DNA of 64,000 bases from Prado023 sp963753075. GTDB taxonomy: Bacteria; Actinomycetota; Actinomycetes; S36-B12; CAIYMF01. Within the stretch, counting starts at the first letter, position 1, and each line of letters starts with the position of its first letter. The notes under the pieces were generated by a model that did no database searches, was not told where the DNA came from, and saw only the letters and a program-made list of their open reading frames with translations. The stretch covers positions 1 to 64,000 of the forward strand of contig CAVWAR010000003.1 in assembly GCA_963753075.1 (NCBI GenBank). Direction: 5' to 3'. This document shows, in pieces, positions 44,615-53,413 of this stretch. The position numbers were made by a program, and so were the translations under genes.

Positions 44615-44863
44615 ATGGCCGAGACCGAACCTGCCAAGCCCAAACCAGCCAAGAGGCTGGCATGGACCCCCAGGCGGGTCCTGATCCTGGTCCTGGTCCT
44701 GCTTGCAGTAGTCCTAATCGTGGCCAACTTCGACTCCGCCGAGGTGAACCTCCTCGTCGCGACCATCAGGATGCCCTTGGCGCTGATGCTTGCCCTCTTG
44801 TTCGCCCTCGGTTGGGCAGCAGCGGCGCTCACATCGCGGCTACGCGCCGCAGGCAAACACTGA
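44615..44863 (+). CDS. LapA-like small membrane protein (DUF1049 type)
   Basis: 82 residues, ATG 44615 behind AGGAGGTCGAG. Basic Pro/Lys-rich head (PAKPKPAKRLAWTPRR), two transmembrane helices (VLILVLVLLAVVLIVANF and PLALMLALLFALGWAAAALT) joined by DSAEVNLLVATIRM. The N-F-x-x-x-x-V-x-L turn between helices is typical for LapA-domain proteins of the inner membrane. Function in actinomycetes unclear. Confidence 0.8.
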   Translation: MAETEPAKPKPAKRLAWTPRRVLILVLVLLAVVLIVANFDSAEVNLLVATIRMPLALMLALLFALGWAAAALTSRLRAAGKH

Positions 44864-45440
44864 GCCTGGGGCTGTAGCGCTCACGCCGACTGCCGGAGAC
44901 TGCCTGCGCTCCGGGGAGTCCACCGGCAGAGTAGGCATCACGGGAGGATCGCGCGGATGCCGCAATCGAATCACGTCAAGGCTCGGCCGCCGTGGCTGCG
45001 GAGGTCCCCGACATGTGACGAACCAGATCGCGAACCCCGACGTGGGCATGCGCGTCGCCGACGGCATGGGAAGTCCCGACAACGTAGTGCCGGCTGACGA
45101 GGTCGCGGTCCTGGCCGGCACCTCACACGCAACTTGGCGGCTGGCCGCGCGATGCGTCTATTCGCCGCGTATGACTGTCAAGCAGTGGCCGGATCCTCTG
45201 CAGCGCGCTCCCTCTCGCAGCGAGTACGGGATCACGACTGCACGGCCGGCCTCGGCCGCTTGAGCTACCGCGATGTCCCCCGACCACCGCTCAATCGAGC
45301 AGGCCGCGGCGTGCGACGTCGTGACCACGTCGATCCGCACGAGGTCCCTCACCCCTGGATGTCGGTTCAGTCGCATCTGATCGCGGAACGGGAGCACACT
45401 GTTCATTGCGACCCAGAGCGTCCATAGTTGCGTCCGGCAT
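44864..45440. other. Spacer left of the IS256 element
   Basis: No convincing gene. A minus-strand stretch near 45230-45350 (IDVVTTSHAAACSIERWSGD, IAVAQAAEAGRAVVIPYS) is open but fits no family. GCCGC repeat copy 21 is at 45151. Confidence 0.4.
45151..45178 (+). repeat. GCCGC-core dispersed repeat, copy 21 (left arm only clear)
   Basis: GATGCGTCTATTCGCCGCGT then ATGAC; the right arm is degenerate. Confidence 0.5.
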
Positions 45441-45548
45441 GGTGGTGTACGGGTTGCCCGGTGATCGTGTCGCTACCGGCGTAGTGGCGGTCATCGCGTA
45501 GATCCTTCGAGTGATCTCTCACAACCGACTCGAAGAGGACGTTTCACG

Positions 45549-46559
45549 ATGACCGCCACTCCCATTATTGACCCTGAGCAGTTCCTGCACGAGCAGTTGG
45601 CCCAGGCTTCCCCGGACCTGATGCGTGAGCTGTTGGCCACGTTCGTCAATGCCCTGGTCTCGGCGCAGGCTGACGTGGTCTGCGGTGCCCCGTACGGCCA
45701 GTCCAGCCCGGAGCGGACCAACTCCCGCAACGGCTACCGGCACCGTGACCTGGACACCCGGGTGGGCACGATCGACGTCGCGATCCCGAAGCTGCGCTCG
45801 GGGACGTACTTCCCCGAGTGGCTGCTGCAGCGGCGTCGCCGGGCCGAAGCAGCCCTGACCTCGGTGGTGGCCACCTGTTACCTGCTCGGGGTGTCCACCC
45901 GGCGGATGGACCGTCTGGTCCAGTCGTTGGGCATCACCGGGCTGTCCAAGTCGCAGGTGTCGGAGATGGCCAAGGACCTCGACGCTCATGTGGAGGACTT
46001 CCGGACCCGCCCGTTGGACGCCGGGCCGTACACGTTCGTGGCCGCGGACGCGTTGATGATGAAGGTTCGCGAGGGTGGGCGGGTGATCAACGTCGCCGTG
46101 CTCGTCGCGACCGGGGTGAACGCTGACGGGCACCGGGAGATCCTCGGCGTGCAGGTGAACACCGGTGAGACCGGGGCCGGCTGGTTGGCGTTCTTCCGTG
46201 ACCTGGTGGCCCGCGGGCTGTCCGGGGTCGCCCTGGTCACCTCGGATGCCCACGCCGGCCTCATCGAAGCGATCGCCGCCACGCTGCCCGGGGCCAGCTG
46301 GCAGAGGTGCAGAACCCACTACGCGGCCAACCTGAGGTCGGTGACGCCGAAGAGCTCGTGGCCGTGGGTGAAAGCGTTGCTGCACTCGGTCTACGACCAA
46401 CCCGACAAGGAGTCCGTGCATGAGCAGTTCGACCGGATCCTCGACGCCCTGACCGACAAGCTGCCGGCCGTCGCCGAGCACCTCGACGGAGCCCGGGGTG
46501 ACGTGTTGGCGTTCACCGTGTTCCCGAAGGAGATCTGGCGACAGATCTGGTCCAACAAC
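45549..46559 (+). pseudogene. IS256-family transposase, 5' part
   Basis: From ATG 45549: DLMRELLATFVNALVSAQAD, NGYRHRDLDTRVGTIDVAIP, VSTRRMDRLVQSLGITGLSK (DNA-binding), then DDE: FVAADALMMKVREG (Asp), VALVTSDAHAGLIEAIAATL (second Asp) and the W-Q-R-C-R-T-H motif. The frame reads to IWRQIWSNNP and is then interrupted; the catalytic Glu and C-terminus lie in the 3' part at 49693. About 337 residues remain here. Confidence 0.92.
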
Positions 46560-46665
46560 CCCATATCCGTTAACCGGCCCTCGGGCGACATCTGTGCTCA
46601 GCGGGGCTGGGGTCCCGCCCTGGTCGGGGGTTGCGGGGAAGGCTGGCTGGTGGGAGGTGGTCGCG

Positions 46666-47718
46666 GTGACGGTGAGCGTGGTCGACGACGGGAACGGGGT
46701 CCGGCTGGACGGCGACTGGGAGGGCGTGGCGGACGCGAACCGGTTCCTGGGGCACCTACGGGCGCGGGCGTTCTCCCCGGCCACGGTGCGGGCCTATGCC
46801 TTCGATCTGGTGAACCTGGCCCGCTTCACCGAGCAGCGGCGACTGCCGGTGGCCAAGGTCACGGCGATGGACGTGTTCGACTGGATCGACTGGCAGCGCA
46901 CCGAGGTCCCCAACTCGGGCACGGTGGTGGAGTTGCGCCCGCGGGGCGCTGCGATCGCCACAGTGAACCGGCGGGTCGCCGCCGCTCGGGGCTTCTACGG
47001 GTTCTTGGTGATGGCCGGCCAACTTGCGGTCAACCCGGTGCCGACCGGTCGGCGAGGTGCGGGGCTGCGCCCCGCGGCCCGGGGTGTGTTGGGGCATCTG
47101 GGTCCGGGTCGGCCCCGTGGTGGGGGCCGGCTGCTGCGTGAACCGAGCCGGCTGCCGGAGTCGCTGCCGCTGACCGAGGTCGGGGCGTTCCTGACCGATC
47201 TGCGCTCTCACCGGGACCGGGCGATCGTGCTGCTGATGCTGTTCGGCGGCCTGCGCGCAGCGGAGGTCCGCGGGCTGCGGCTGGCTGATGTCGACCAGGG
47301 CCGTCGCCGGGTCCGGGTGCTGGGCAAGGGGTCCCGGGAACGGGTCGTCCCCGTCGACCAGGCGTTCTTCGCCGAGCTCGGTGCCTACCTGCGCCACGAA
47401 CGTCCGGCCGGGTTGGCCACGCAGCAGTGTTTCGTGGTGCTGCGCGGCCCCACCGCCGGGCAGCCGCTGACCGAGGCGGGGATGCGTTCCCTGTTCCGCC
47501 GGCATCGGGACACCTCCGGGGCGGTCCGGGTCCGCCCGCACCGGCTGCGCCACACCTACGGCACCGAGTTGGCCGCCGCGGGGATCGACCTGCTCGCGTT
47601 GCGGGCGCTGATGGGGCACGCCAGCCCGGAGACGACCAGCCGCTACGTCCACCTGTCCGTGGAACACCTGGCTGCGGAGTATGCCGCCGCGAGCATCACC
47701 CTGCAGGACCGGTCATGA
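46666..47718 (+). CDS. Tyrosine recombinase 1 (TnpA/XerC-like)
   Basis: 350 residues from GTG 46666, seven bases after GGGAGG. N-terminal SAM-like core-binding domain (FLGHLRARAFSPATVRAYAF then DLVNLARFTEQR). Catalytic domain: LFGGLRAAEVRGLRLADVD (Arg I), VLGKGSRERVVPV (Lys), VRPHRLRHTYGTELAAAG (HxxR), ALMGHASPETTSRYVHLSVE (His and nucleophile Tyr). All residues are present, so it looks active. Its stop overlaps the ATG of the second recombinase (ATGA). Confidence 0.93.
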   Translation: MTVSVVDDGNGVRLDGDWEGVADANRFLGHLRARAFSPATVRAYAFDLVNLARFTEQRRLPVAKVTAMDVFDWIDWQRTEVPNSGTVVELRPRGAAIATVNRRVAAARGFYGFLVMAGQLAVNPVPTGRRGAGLRPAARGVLGHLGPGRPRGGGRLLREPSRLPESLPLTEVGAFLTDLRSHRDRAIVLLMLFGGLRAAEVRGLRLADVDQGRRRVRVLGKGSRERVVPVDQAFFAELGAYLRHERPAGLATQQCFVVLRGPTAGQPLTEAGMRSLFRRHRDTSGAVRVRPHRLRHTYGTELAAAGIDLLALRALMGHASPETTSRYVHLSVEHLAAEYAAASITLQDRS

Positions 47719-49655
47719 GCCCGGCGTCCGCGGTCGCGGTCACCCGGTCACCGGGCCTGCTCGCCGATTACCTGGCGCACGTCGACGGGCTGGACCTCTC
47801 GGGCCGGGCCCGCCGAGACCGGCGGGTTGCCGCGACCCGGTTCCTGGCCACGTTCGGCGATCTCGAGGAGTGGATGGCCCGCCCGGCCCCGGCACGGGTG
47901 GTGGACCTCAAGCGCACCGGGGCCTGGCCGTTGGTCGTGTTCGCGATCGCCGGCGGGCACGTCCGTCTGGATCTGGAACTGGCCGGGGTGAAGAACCTGA
48001 CCGGACTCGGGGCGGCGATCCGGGCCACCGACCCCGACGGGTTCGCCCGCGCCCAGGTCGCCGGACTGCGACTGGGCTGGGGCCAAGCCTGGGTCGACAC
48101 CGTCCTGGGCGAGTGCCTGGCGGTGATCCTGGCCTGCACCGGGCGGCACCTGGACCAGCTCGACGACGAAGTGATCGACGCGTTCGACACCGACCTGGCC
48201 ACGATGATGACGATCCCCGCCTCGTCGCGGCGGGCCTACCGGGCCCGGCTGGCCAGCCTGCGCCGGATCCTGTTCGAGCTACGGATCACCGATCAGCCGC
48301 CGCGTCGCCGGCCGTGGTCCCGCACGATCGAGCGGCGGTTCGACGACGTGGCCATGCCCGCCGAGATCCGCACCGTGCTGCTGCGCTACGTCCACGTCAG
48401 GGCCACCGTCCTGCGACCGAACTCGGTCGAGTCGCTGATCGATGACCTGATGCCGTTCGCCGAGTTCCTGCACGCCCACCACCCGCAGGTGGTCAGCCTG
48501 CGCCAGTTGAGCCGGGACCACATCGAAGAGTTCCTGACCTTCAACCGGCACCGGAACTGGCGGGGCCGCAAAGCCCGGCCGGTCCCGGTCAGCGACAGCG
48601 TCGCCCAGTCCGCGGTCCTGACCCTGCGCAACATGTTCGAGGACATCACCGCCTGGGGCTGGGCCGAGGCCCCCACCCGCCAACTGGTGTTCACGGCCGA
48701 CATCCCGAAGCTGGGCCGCCCGCTGCCCCGAGCCCTGCCCCCGACGGTCGACGCCGCCCTGATGGCCGCGGTCGCGGACCTGCCCGACCTGTTCGCCGCC
48801 GTCGGCCTGCAGGTCCTCCGCGGTGCTGGGTTGCGCGTCGGGGAACTGCTGGACCTGGAATGCGATGCGATCCTGGACTACGGCCCGGCCGGGACCTGGC
48901 TGCGCGTCCCGCTGGGCAAGCTGGCCACCGAACGCGCTGTCCCGTTGAACCCGGGCACCCTGGCCGTGTTGGACTCGTGGGCCACCCAACGCGCTACTCA
49001 CCGCCCGATCCCGCACCCCCGCACCGGGCGGCCCACCCACTTCCTGTTCACCGAGCACGGCCGCCGCCTCGGCGCGACCCGGCTACGCAACGGGCTGCAG
49101 AGCGCGATCCACACCGCCGGTTTGACCGATCCCACCGGAGCGCCGCTGCGGATCACCCCGCACCAGTTGCGCCACACCTACGCCACCGAACTGGCCAACG
49201 CCGGCATGTCGCTGCAAGCCCTGATGGCGCTCCTCGGACACGTCACCTCCGAGATGACCATCCGCTACGCCACCCTGGCACCGACGACCCTGAACACCGC
49301 CTACGAGAACGCCGTCGCAGGGCTGCGCCCTCAGCTGCCGATCGCCGCACCCGCCCGGCCGATCATCCCGGACCGGATCACCTGGCTGAACGCCGAGATG
49401 ATCAAGACCCGACTCGGCACCGGGTACTGCGCCCGCCACCACGCCGCCGGGCCCTGCGACTACGCCAACATCTGCGAGACCTGCGACAACTTCACCCCCG
49501 CACCCGAGTTCGCCCCGGCCCTGGCCGACCAACTCGCCGACACCCGAGCCCTGCACGCAGACGCCGAGCAGCGAGGCTGGACCAACGAAGCGCAACGCCA
49601 CCAACGCGTCAGCCACGCCCTCGAAACCCACCTCCGCCTCCTGCAACCCCGCTGA
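47715..49655 (+). CDS. Tyrosine recombinase 2 (TnpB-like, large)
   Basis: 646 residues, ATG 47715 overlapping the upstream stop. A long N-terminal region (about 1-330) precedes the core domain (NSVESLIDDLMPFAEFLHAH). Catalytic motifs: LQVLRGAGLRVGELLDLECD (Arg), PLGKLATERAVPLNP (Lys), RITPHQLRHTYATELANAG (HxxR), ALLGHVTSEMTIRYATLAPT (His, Tyr). The C-terminus carries a cysteine cluster (GYCARHHAAGPCDYANICET then CDNF), a zinc-ribbon-like tail seen in the larger recombinase of Tn554-type elements. Intact. Confidence 0.92.
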   Translation: MSPASAVAVTRSPGLLADYLAHVDGLDLSGRARRDRRVAATRFLATFGDLEEWMARPAPARVVDLKRTGAWPLVVFAIAGGHVRLDLELAGVKNLTGLGAAIRATDPDGFARAQVAGLRLGWGQAWVDTVLGECLAVILACTGRHLDQLDDEVIDAFDTDLATMMTIPASSRRAYRARLASLRRILFELRITDQPPRRRPWSRTIERRFDDVAMPAEIRTVLLRYVHVRATVLRPNSVESLIDDLMPFAEFLHAHHPQVVSLRQLSRDHIEEFLTFNRHRNWRGRKARPVPVSDSVAQSAVLTLRNMFEDITAWGWAEAPTRQLVFTADIPKLGRPLPRALPPTVDAALMAAVADLPDLFAAVGLQVLRGAGLRVGELLDLECDAILDYGPAGTWLRVPLGKLATERAVPLNPGTLAVLDSWATQRATHRPIPHPRTGRPTHFLFTEHGRRLGATRLRNGLQSAIHTAGLTDPTGAPLRITPHQLRHTYATELANAGMSLQALMALLGHVTSEMTIRYATLAPTTLNTAYENAVAGLRPQLPIAAPARPIIPDRITWLNAEMIKTRLGTGYCARHHAAGPCDYANICETCDNFTPAPEFAPALADQLADTRALHADAEQRGWTNEAQRHQRVSHALETHLRLLQPR

Positions 49656-49692
49656 CCCGGACAACCCCTCGGGATGACTCCCACCCCCAAGG

Positions 49693-49924
49693 CCGGTTAA
49701 ACGAGCGCCTCAACCGGGAGATCCGGCGTCGGACCGACGTCGTCGGGATCTTCCCCGACCGCACCTCGATCATCCGCCTCGTCGGCGCGGTCCTGGCCGA
49801 GCAGCACGACGAATGGGTCGAAGCGAGGCGCTACTTCGGCCTCGACGCCCTGGCCAAAGCCCGCCTCATCCTGACCACCGACCCCGAGGAGGAACCCGAC
49901 ACCATCACAGCCCTGTCAGCCTGA
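49693..49924 (+). pseudogene. IS256-family transposase, 3' part
   Basis: ERLNREIRRRTDVVGIFPDR (with the expected E-x-x-N-x-x-I/L-R-R-R-T catalytic-Glu region), then LVGAVLAEQHDEWVEARRYF and a stop at 49924. It continues the frame broken at 46559. Confidence 0.9.
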
Positions 49925-49960
49925 CCCCAAACGAAGGATCACGCCAACCCCGTACACCAC

Positions 49961-50110
49961 CTCCACGGACTTGACCGCGTCCATCACGTGCTCACGGTTG
50001 GGTTCGGCCGGCTCGGGAGTAGCCTCAACAACAACCGAAGGGGCGGTCGTAGGCAAACTCGTAGGCAAATCCAAGCCCGAGCACCGCGCTCGGCCCAGCA
50101 CAAACCCCCC
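49961..50110 (+). pseudogene. Probable integrase C-terminal scrap next to the tRNA-like end
   Basis: Plus-strand frame GAVVGKLVGKSKPEHRARPS then TNPP and a stop ends exactly where the 459-bp repeat starts. A V-G-x-L/I-V-G-K tail just before a tRNA 3' end is typical of integrative-element integrase genes; only about 25 codons remain. Confidence 0.35.
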
Positions 50111-50569
50111 CTGACCTGCGACGATATGGAGCCGACGCCCGGACTCGAACCGGGAACCACCTGTTTACAAGGCGGCTCACAAGGGTCTATGGCGTCATTC
50201 CGGGTTCGAACATCGTGCTCCGGGGTGGTCGAAACCGTCCATCGGATCGCGCTGGGTTCAGGCACGTAGTGACAAGTTAGTTACAGGCGACTGGCAGGAA
50301 TCGGACACCGGGCGCCGGCAGGAAGCCAGGCCCGACAGCGGCCTCCCCGCGCCGAGGTTTGCAGCCTGGCCGTCGCAAGATCGGCAGCCGGTCTGGCTTC
50401 CGATTCTGCCGCTACGCCGCTACACGACGAGCGCCCGTCCGGGAATCGTGCTCAGACGGCCCAGATCGCACCGTCCGACGTGTAGCGGGACCTCCTGCTT
50501 GTAGCGGGCAGCAGCGCCCACCCGGACAACCACAGCGATAACGAGACCGCAGGGCGCCCACAGCGCCCA
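50111..50569 (+). repeat. 459-bp direct repeat, right copy
   Basis: Gap-free counterpart of 17147-17605, with about five substitutions. Together they frame the 33-kb interval. Confidence 0.9.
50127..50178 (-). other. tRNA-like 3' half (right repeat copy)
   Basis: Minus strand: CCGCCTTGTAAACAGGTGGT then TCCCGGTTCGAGTCCGGGCG and TCGGCTCCA. The T-arm and acceptor 3' strand including CCA are present; TTGTAA resembles the tRNA-Thr(UGU) anticodon loop, but the stem does not pair and no 5' half exists, so it is not a gene. Confidence 0.6.
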
Positions 50570-50779
50570 GATAGACGCAGGGCTTGAAGTGGCTGCACGA
50601 GTCGTGGTCTGCACGAGTCGGGGATGGTGACCAGACCGATCGCCCTGACGAACACCAACAGCGTGGGCAACGTGCGCGACACCATCATTGTGCGGGAGGC
50701 GGCGCTACCGGGCCGGCTTCCGATCATGCTTCCCGTGGTCGGCGAGACCCGAGTTCCGCAGTAGGTGGACATGGGGTCA

Positions 50780-51715
50780 GCCCGTTGGTGCTGGTCAGAG
50801 GGGTTTCGAGCCTTCGGCCGTGAGGGGTCGTGTGTCCACGCCGCAGAAGGGCCCTCTTGGAGAGTGTTGCAGGTCAGCGTGGGGTTAGCGCGGTGGTCCG
50901 GGGTGGCGACGGGCACGTTGCAGGCCCCAAGAATGCTCGTTGGAGGTCGGTGGGTTCGGTGGCCTGGACGATGGTCCCGGCGGGCCCGGTGAGGGTGACT
51001 GTGGCCAGGCGGTCCATTTCGTAGGCGATCCGGTTCCAGGTGGTGCCGGTGTGCGTTCTCGGCGACCCGGACGAGGAGCAGGGCCAGCCAGCAGATCAGG
51101 ACATGGGCCTGGATCCGGGGTTCGAGGCGGTGGAACAACCGGGTGCAGCATCAGGGTGGACTTCATGTCGCGGAACCCGCGCTCGGCTTCGAGGAGGTTC
51201 TTGTAGCCCAGGGCGACCTGCGCGGGGGTCAGGTGCGGATCGGAGGTGGACAGCAGGTACTTGCCGTCGAGCTTGGCCTTCGCAGCGATCCGGGCCCGGT
51301 CGATCACCAACCGCCCGGTGTTGGTCTGGCGCAGCCACCGGCCCAGGGTGACGTGATCCCGCAAGGCGCACTCGGTGCGGGTGTGCCCGGCAAGCTCGGC
51401 CTCCAGGCGGGACGCGGGTCTTCGCGGTGCTGGTCGTCTTCAGCGCGGCGCTGGCCTTGGCCCGGGCTTCAGCGATGCGGGCCAGCTCGGCTCTCCAGGC
51501 GGGTGACCGCCTCATTGCGGGTGGACTTGTAGTTGACCGCTTCAGCGGTGTTCAGGCAGATGATCCAGCGCACCCCCGGCGTGGAGTCGAGTTGGGCTTC
51601 CTTGACGTGCAAATGGTCGTTGACCACGGTGAACCGGCCTTGGCGGGACAGCGCCTGGGCGCCGTCGCCGGCGTGGTCCCGCATCCGTTCCCCAGCGATC
51701 CAGTGCCCGCCGCCG
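50780..51715 (-). pseudogene. IS1634-type transposase remnant
   Basis: Pieces of one transposase lie in four frames: RQGRFTVVNDHLHVKEAQLD and GVRWIICLNTAEAVNYKS; RAELARIAEARAKASAALKT; LGRWLRQTNTGRLVIDRARI, KLDGKYLLSTSDPHLTPAQV and EAERGFRDMKSTLMLHPV; then HRLEPRIQAHVLICWLALLL and LGACNVPVATPDH. The 5' part is missing. It abuts the IS1182 scrap at its 5' end. Dead. Confidence 0.8.
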
Positions 51716-51724
51716 CTGAGCGCG

Positions 51725-51890
51725 GGTAGTCCAGGTTCGCATTCGAGGAGAACCCGCGGTTGGTGGTGTCGAGCGCGTCGACGGTCTCAAGGACGATCCA
51801 CCCCAGATGATCCGGCGGGAGCCATTCGCGCATGTCGACTGGCAACAGCATCGGTTGCTCACGCAGCACGGGACGATACGACTTGGCCAC
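51725..51890 (-). pseudogene. IS1182-type transposase N-terminal scrap
   Basis: MAKSYRPVLREQPMLLPVDM then REWLPPDHLGWIVLETVDAL, the standard opening of IS1182-family transposases, followed by unrelated sequence that joins the IS1634 remnant. Confidence 0.75.
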
Positions 51891-52095
51891 GATTCATCAT
51901 CACGGACCCACACAGGATCCCTTGACCCCACCGGACGAGGTCAAGCACGATGGACCCAGCGTTGGGAGCCGGAAGCCCGCTCTCAGCGCCTTCTCCATCA
52001 CCCTCGCCGACCGATTCCCGGCCGCCGAGCAGTGCTAACCGAAGATGCCGGAAACACCGAAATCGTTACAGTCCCATCAACACGCAGACGGACCA

Positions 52096-53115
52096 CTAGC
52101 TCAGCGCGTCAGCGATTGACTGGGCGTTGGTCGTGACCATCCCGGCGTAGGTGTCAGCCCCCGACCCCTCGGGGCCTAGCGAGCCGACGAACAGCTCCAC
52201 GACTTCCACCTGCGTGCCCGATTCGGCCGCGACGGTATCGACGAGAGCGGACTTGTCGGCGGTGTTGGAGAAGATCGCCGACACGCCTTCGGCCTCGACG
52301 ACCTCGACCAGCTCGGCCAGCTCAGCCGAGGAGGGCTCGGCCTGAGTCGACCCGCCGGGGACGACCACACCAGCGACCTCGAAGTCGTAGGCATCGGCGA
52401 GGTAGCCAAACGCGTCGTGGTCGGTCACCAGCACCCGCCTCTCGGCCGGGATCACGGCGAGGATGTCGCGGACCTGCTCGTCGGTCTCCTGCAGCGTGTC
52501 GTGCACCTGGGCGCCGCAGGCAGCGTAGGCGCCGTCGCCAGTGGCCTTGTCGAGCTCGGCGCCGATCAGTTGGGCCGCGCGGGCCATGCGTGCCGTGTCG
52601 TGCCAGAAGTGCGGGTCCATCGACCCGTGCTCGTGCGAGTGCTCGTCGCTCTCCGCCTCGTCTTCGTGCGAGTGCTCGTCGCTACCAGCCTCGTCCTCGT
52701 CGGGGGAGTGCTCGCCGCCACCAAACTCGATCGGGTCGACCATGGGTGCGATCTCAAGGGCGCTGGCCCCGTCGGCCTGCGCGCCGGCAAGGGCGTCGGT
52801 GAGCCCCTCTTCCAGCCCCAGTCCGTTGCTGACCACGAGGTCGGCGTTGACGAGGCTGGCGAGCTGCTCGGAGGATGGAGAGAAGTCGTGCGGGTCTGCC
52901 CCGATCGGGATCAAGGCCTCAGCGCTGCCGCCGGCGCACTCCATGATGTCGCTGACAACGTCGCCGAGCATCGTAGTGGTGGCGATGGCCAGGCCAGCAG
53001 AGTTGGAGGCGTCCTGGGTGGCGTCGGTCCCCGCATCGCCGCTGCTGGTGCCGCAGCCGGCGACCACGAGGCCGGCCGCGAAGAGGACTCCGAACAAGGA
53101 TGCGGGACGTGGCAT
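52096..53115 (-). CDS. Zinc/manganese-type ABC substrate-binding lipoprotein (cluster 9)
   Basis: 339 residues, lipobox VVAGC (Cys21). ATTTMLGDVVSDI opening, GADPHDFSPSSEQL (first metal His, 76), a His/Asp/Glu-rich loop at about 135-163 (EHSPDEDEAGSDEHSHEDEA), SMDPHFWHDTARMARAA (second His), VLVTDHDAFGYLADAYD (third His, 233) and ISA-type VSAIFSNTADKS. These mark ZnuA/AztC/TroA-type proteins that hand zinc or manganese to an ABC permease. No permease or ATPase gene is adjacent: downstream is IS debris, so it is an orphan here. ATG 53115. A palindromic site upstream suggests metal control. Confidence 0.92.
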   Translation of the reverse strand: MPRPASLFGVLFAAGLVVAGCGTSSGDAGTDATQDASNSAGLAIATTTMLGDVVSDIMECAGGSAEALIPIGADPHDFSPSSEQLASLVNADLVVSNGLGLEEGLTDALAGAQADGASALEIAPMVDPIEFGGGEHSPDEDEAGSDEHSHEDEAESDEHSHEHGSMDPHFWHDTARMARAAQLIGAELDKATGDGAYAACGAQVHDTLQETDEQVRDILAVIPAERRVLVTDHDAFGYLADAYDFEVAGVVVPGGSTQAEPSSAELAELVEVVEAEGVSAIFSNTADKSALVDTVAAESGTQVEVVELFVGSLGPEGSGADTYAGMVTTNAQSIADALS

Positions 53116-53140
53116 GGGTGGATCCAATCTGAGGCTGTAG

Positions 53141-53184
53141 TGAGAATTGTTCCCGCTAACGCTAGCAGAGAACGAGAATCGTTG
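53141..53184 (-). promoter_or_regulatory. Possible metal-regulator (Zur/Fur-type) site
   Basis: AACGA-GAA-TCGTT (53171-53183) is a short palindrome, and TGAGAATTGT (53141-53150) resembles a half of the TGAnAATnnTTnTCA-type boxes used by Fur/Zur regulators. Both lie 26-70 bp upstream of the metal-binding lipoprotein start. Confidence 0.45.
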
Positions 53185-53413
53185 TGAACAAGCGCAGACG
53201 CAGGGCGTCGTCTGCTGGTCCACAGTTCAGTCGCCAGCCTCGGCGGCGCCGAGGGAGCACAGTCCGACGATCTGGAGGCGTGGCAGGACCGACAACGCCG
53301 TTCTGGGCGCTCGGCTACCGAACGCCGTACGAACTACTCTTCGAGAACGACACCATCACCGCAGCCGGTGGGCCCCGGTGACGAATACCCACAGGGTGGG
53401 TCAGGTCGGACTG
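53185..53413. other. Spacer
   Basis: A plus-strand frame ends in FWALGYRTPYELLFENDT; the L-G-Y-R-T-P stretch recalls the C-terminus of IS30-type transposases, so a small IS scrap is possible. Otherwise nothing. Confidence 0.35.

Larger units (their letters stand above)
46560..49692 (+). mobile_element. Tn554-like element with two tyrosine recombinases
   Basis: The bases between IS256 codons SNNP and ERLNRE are foreign. Their ends are an inverted pair: GTTAACCGGCCCTCGGG near 46568 and, inverse of 49678-49694, GTTTAACCGGCCTTGGGGG. Inside are two overlapping recombinase genes and nothing else, like the tnpA-tnpB part of Tn554-type elements (tnpC not seen) or a two-gene relative of recombinase-in-trio elements. 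It is inserted in the same direction as the host IS. Confidence 0.82.
45441..49960 (+). mobile_element. IS256-family element split by a nested insertion
   Basis: Terminal inverted repeats: left GGTGGTGTACGGGTTGCCCG then GTGATC (45441); right, inverse of 49936-49960, GTGGTGTACGGGGTTGGCGT then GATCC. Without the nested element (about 46560-49692) the transposase frame would be continuous. Confidence 0.85.

Noticed and set aside
45158..45406. Minus-strand 82-codon gene left of IS256
   Set aside because: Composition is only mildly protein-like, there is no start signal and no family; kept as spacer.
50127..50178. Complete tRNA gene
   Set aside because: Only the T-arm and 3' acceptor strand are present; no 5' acceptor, D-arm or paired anticodon stem on the expected side.
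53184..53381. A gene beginning MNKRRRRASSAG divergent from the metal-binding lipoprotein
   Set aside because: Low-complexity Arg/Ser content and no family; at most an IS30-type tail scrap at its end.
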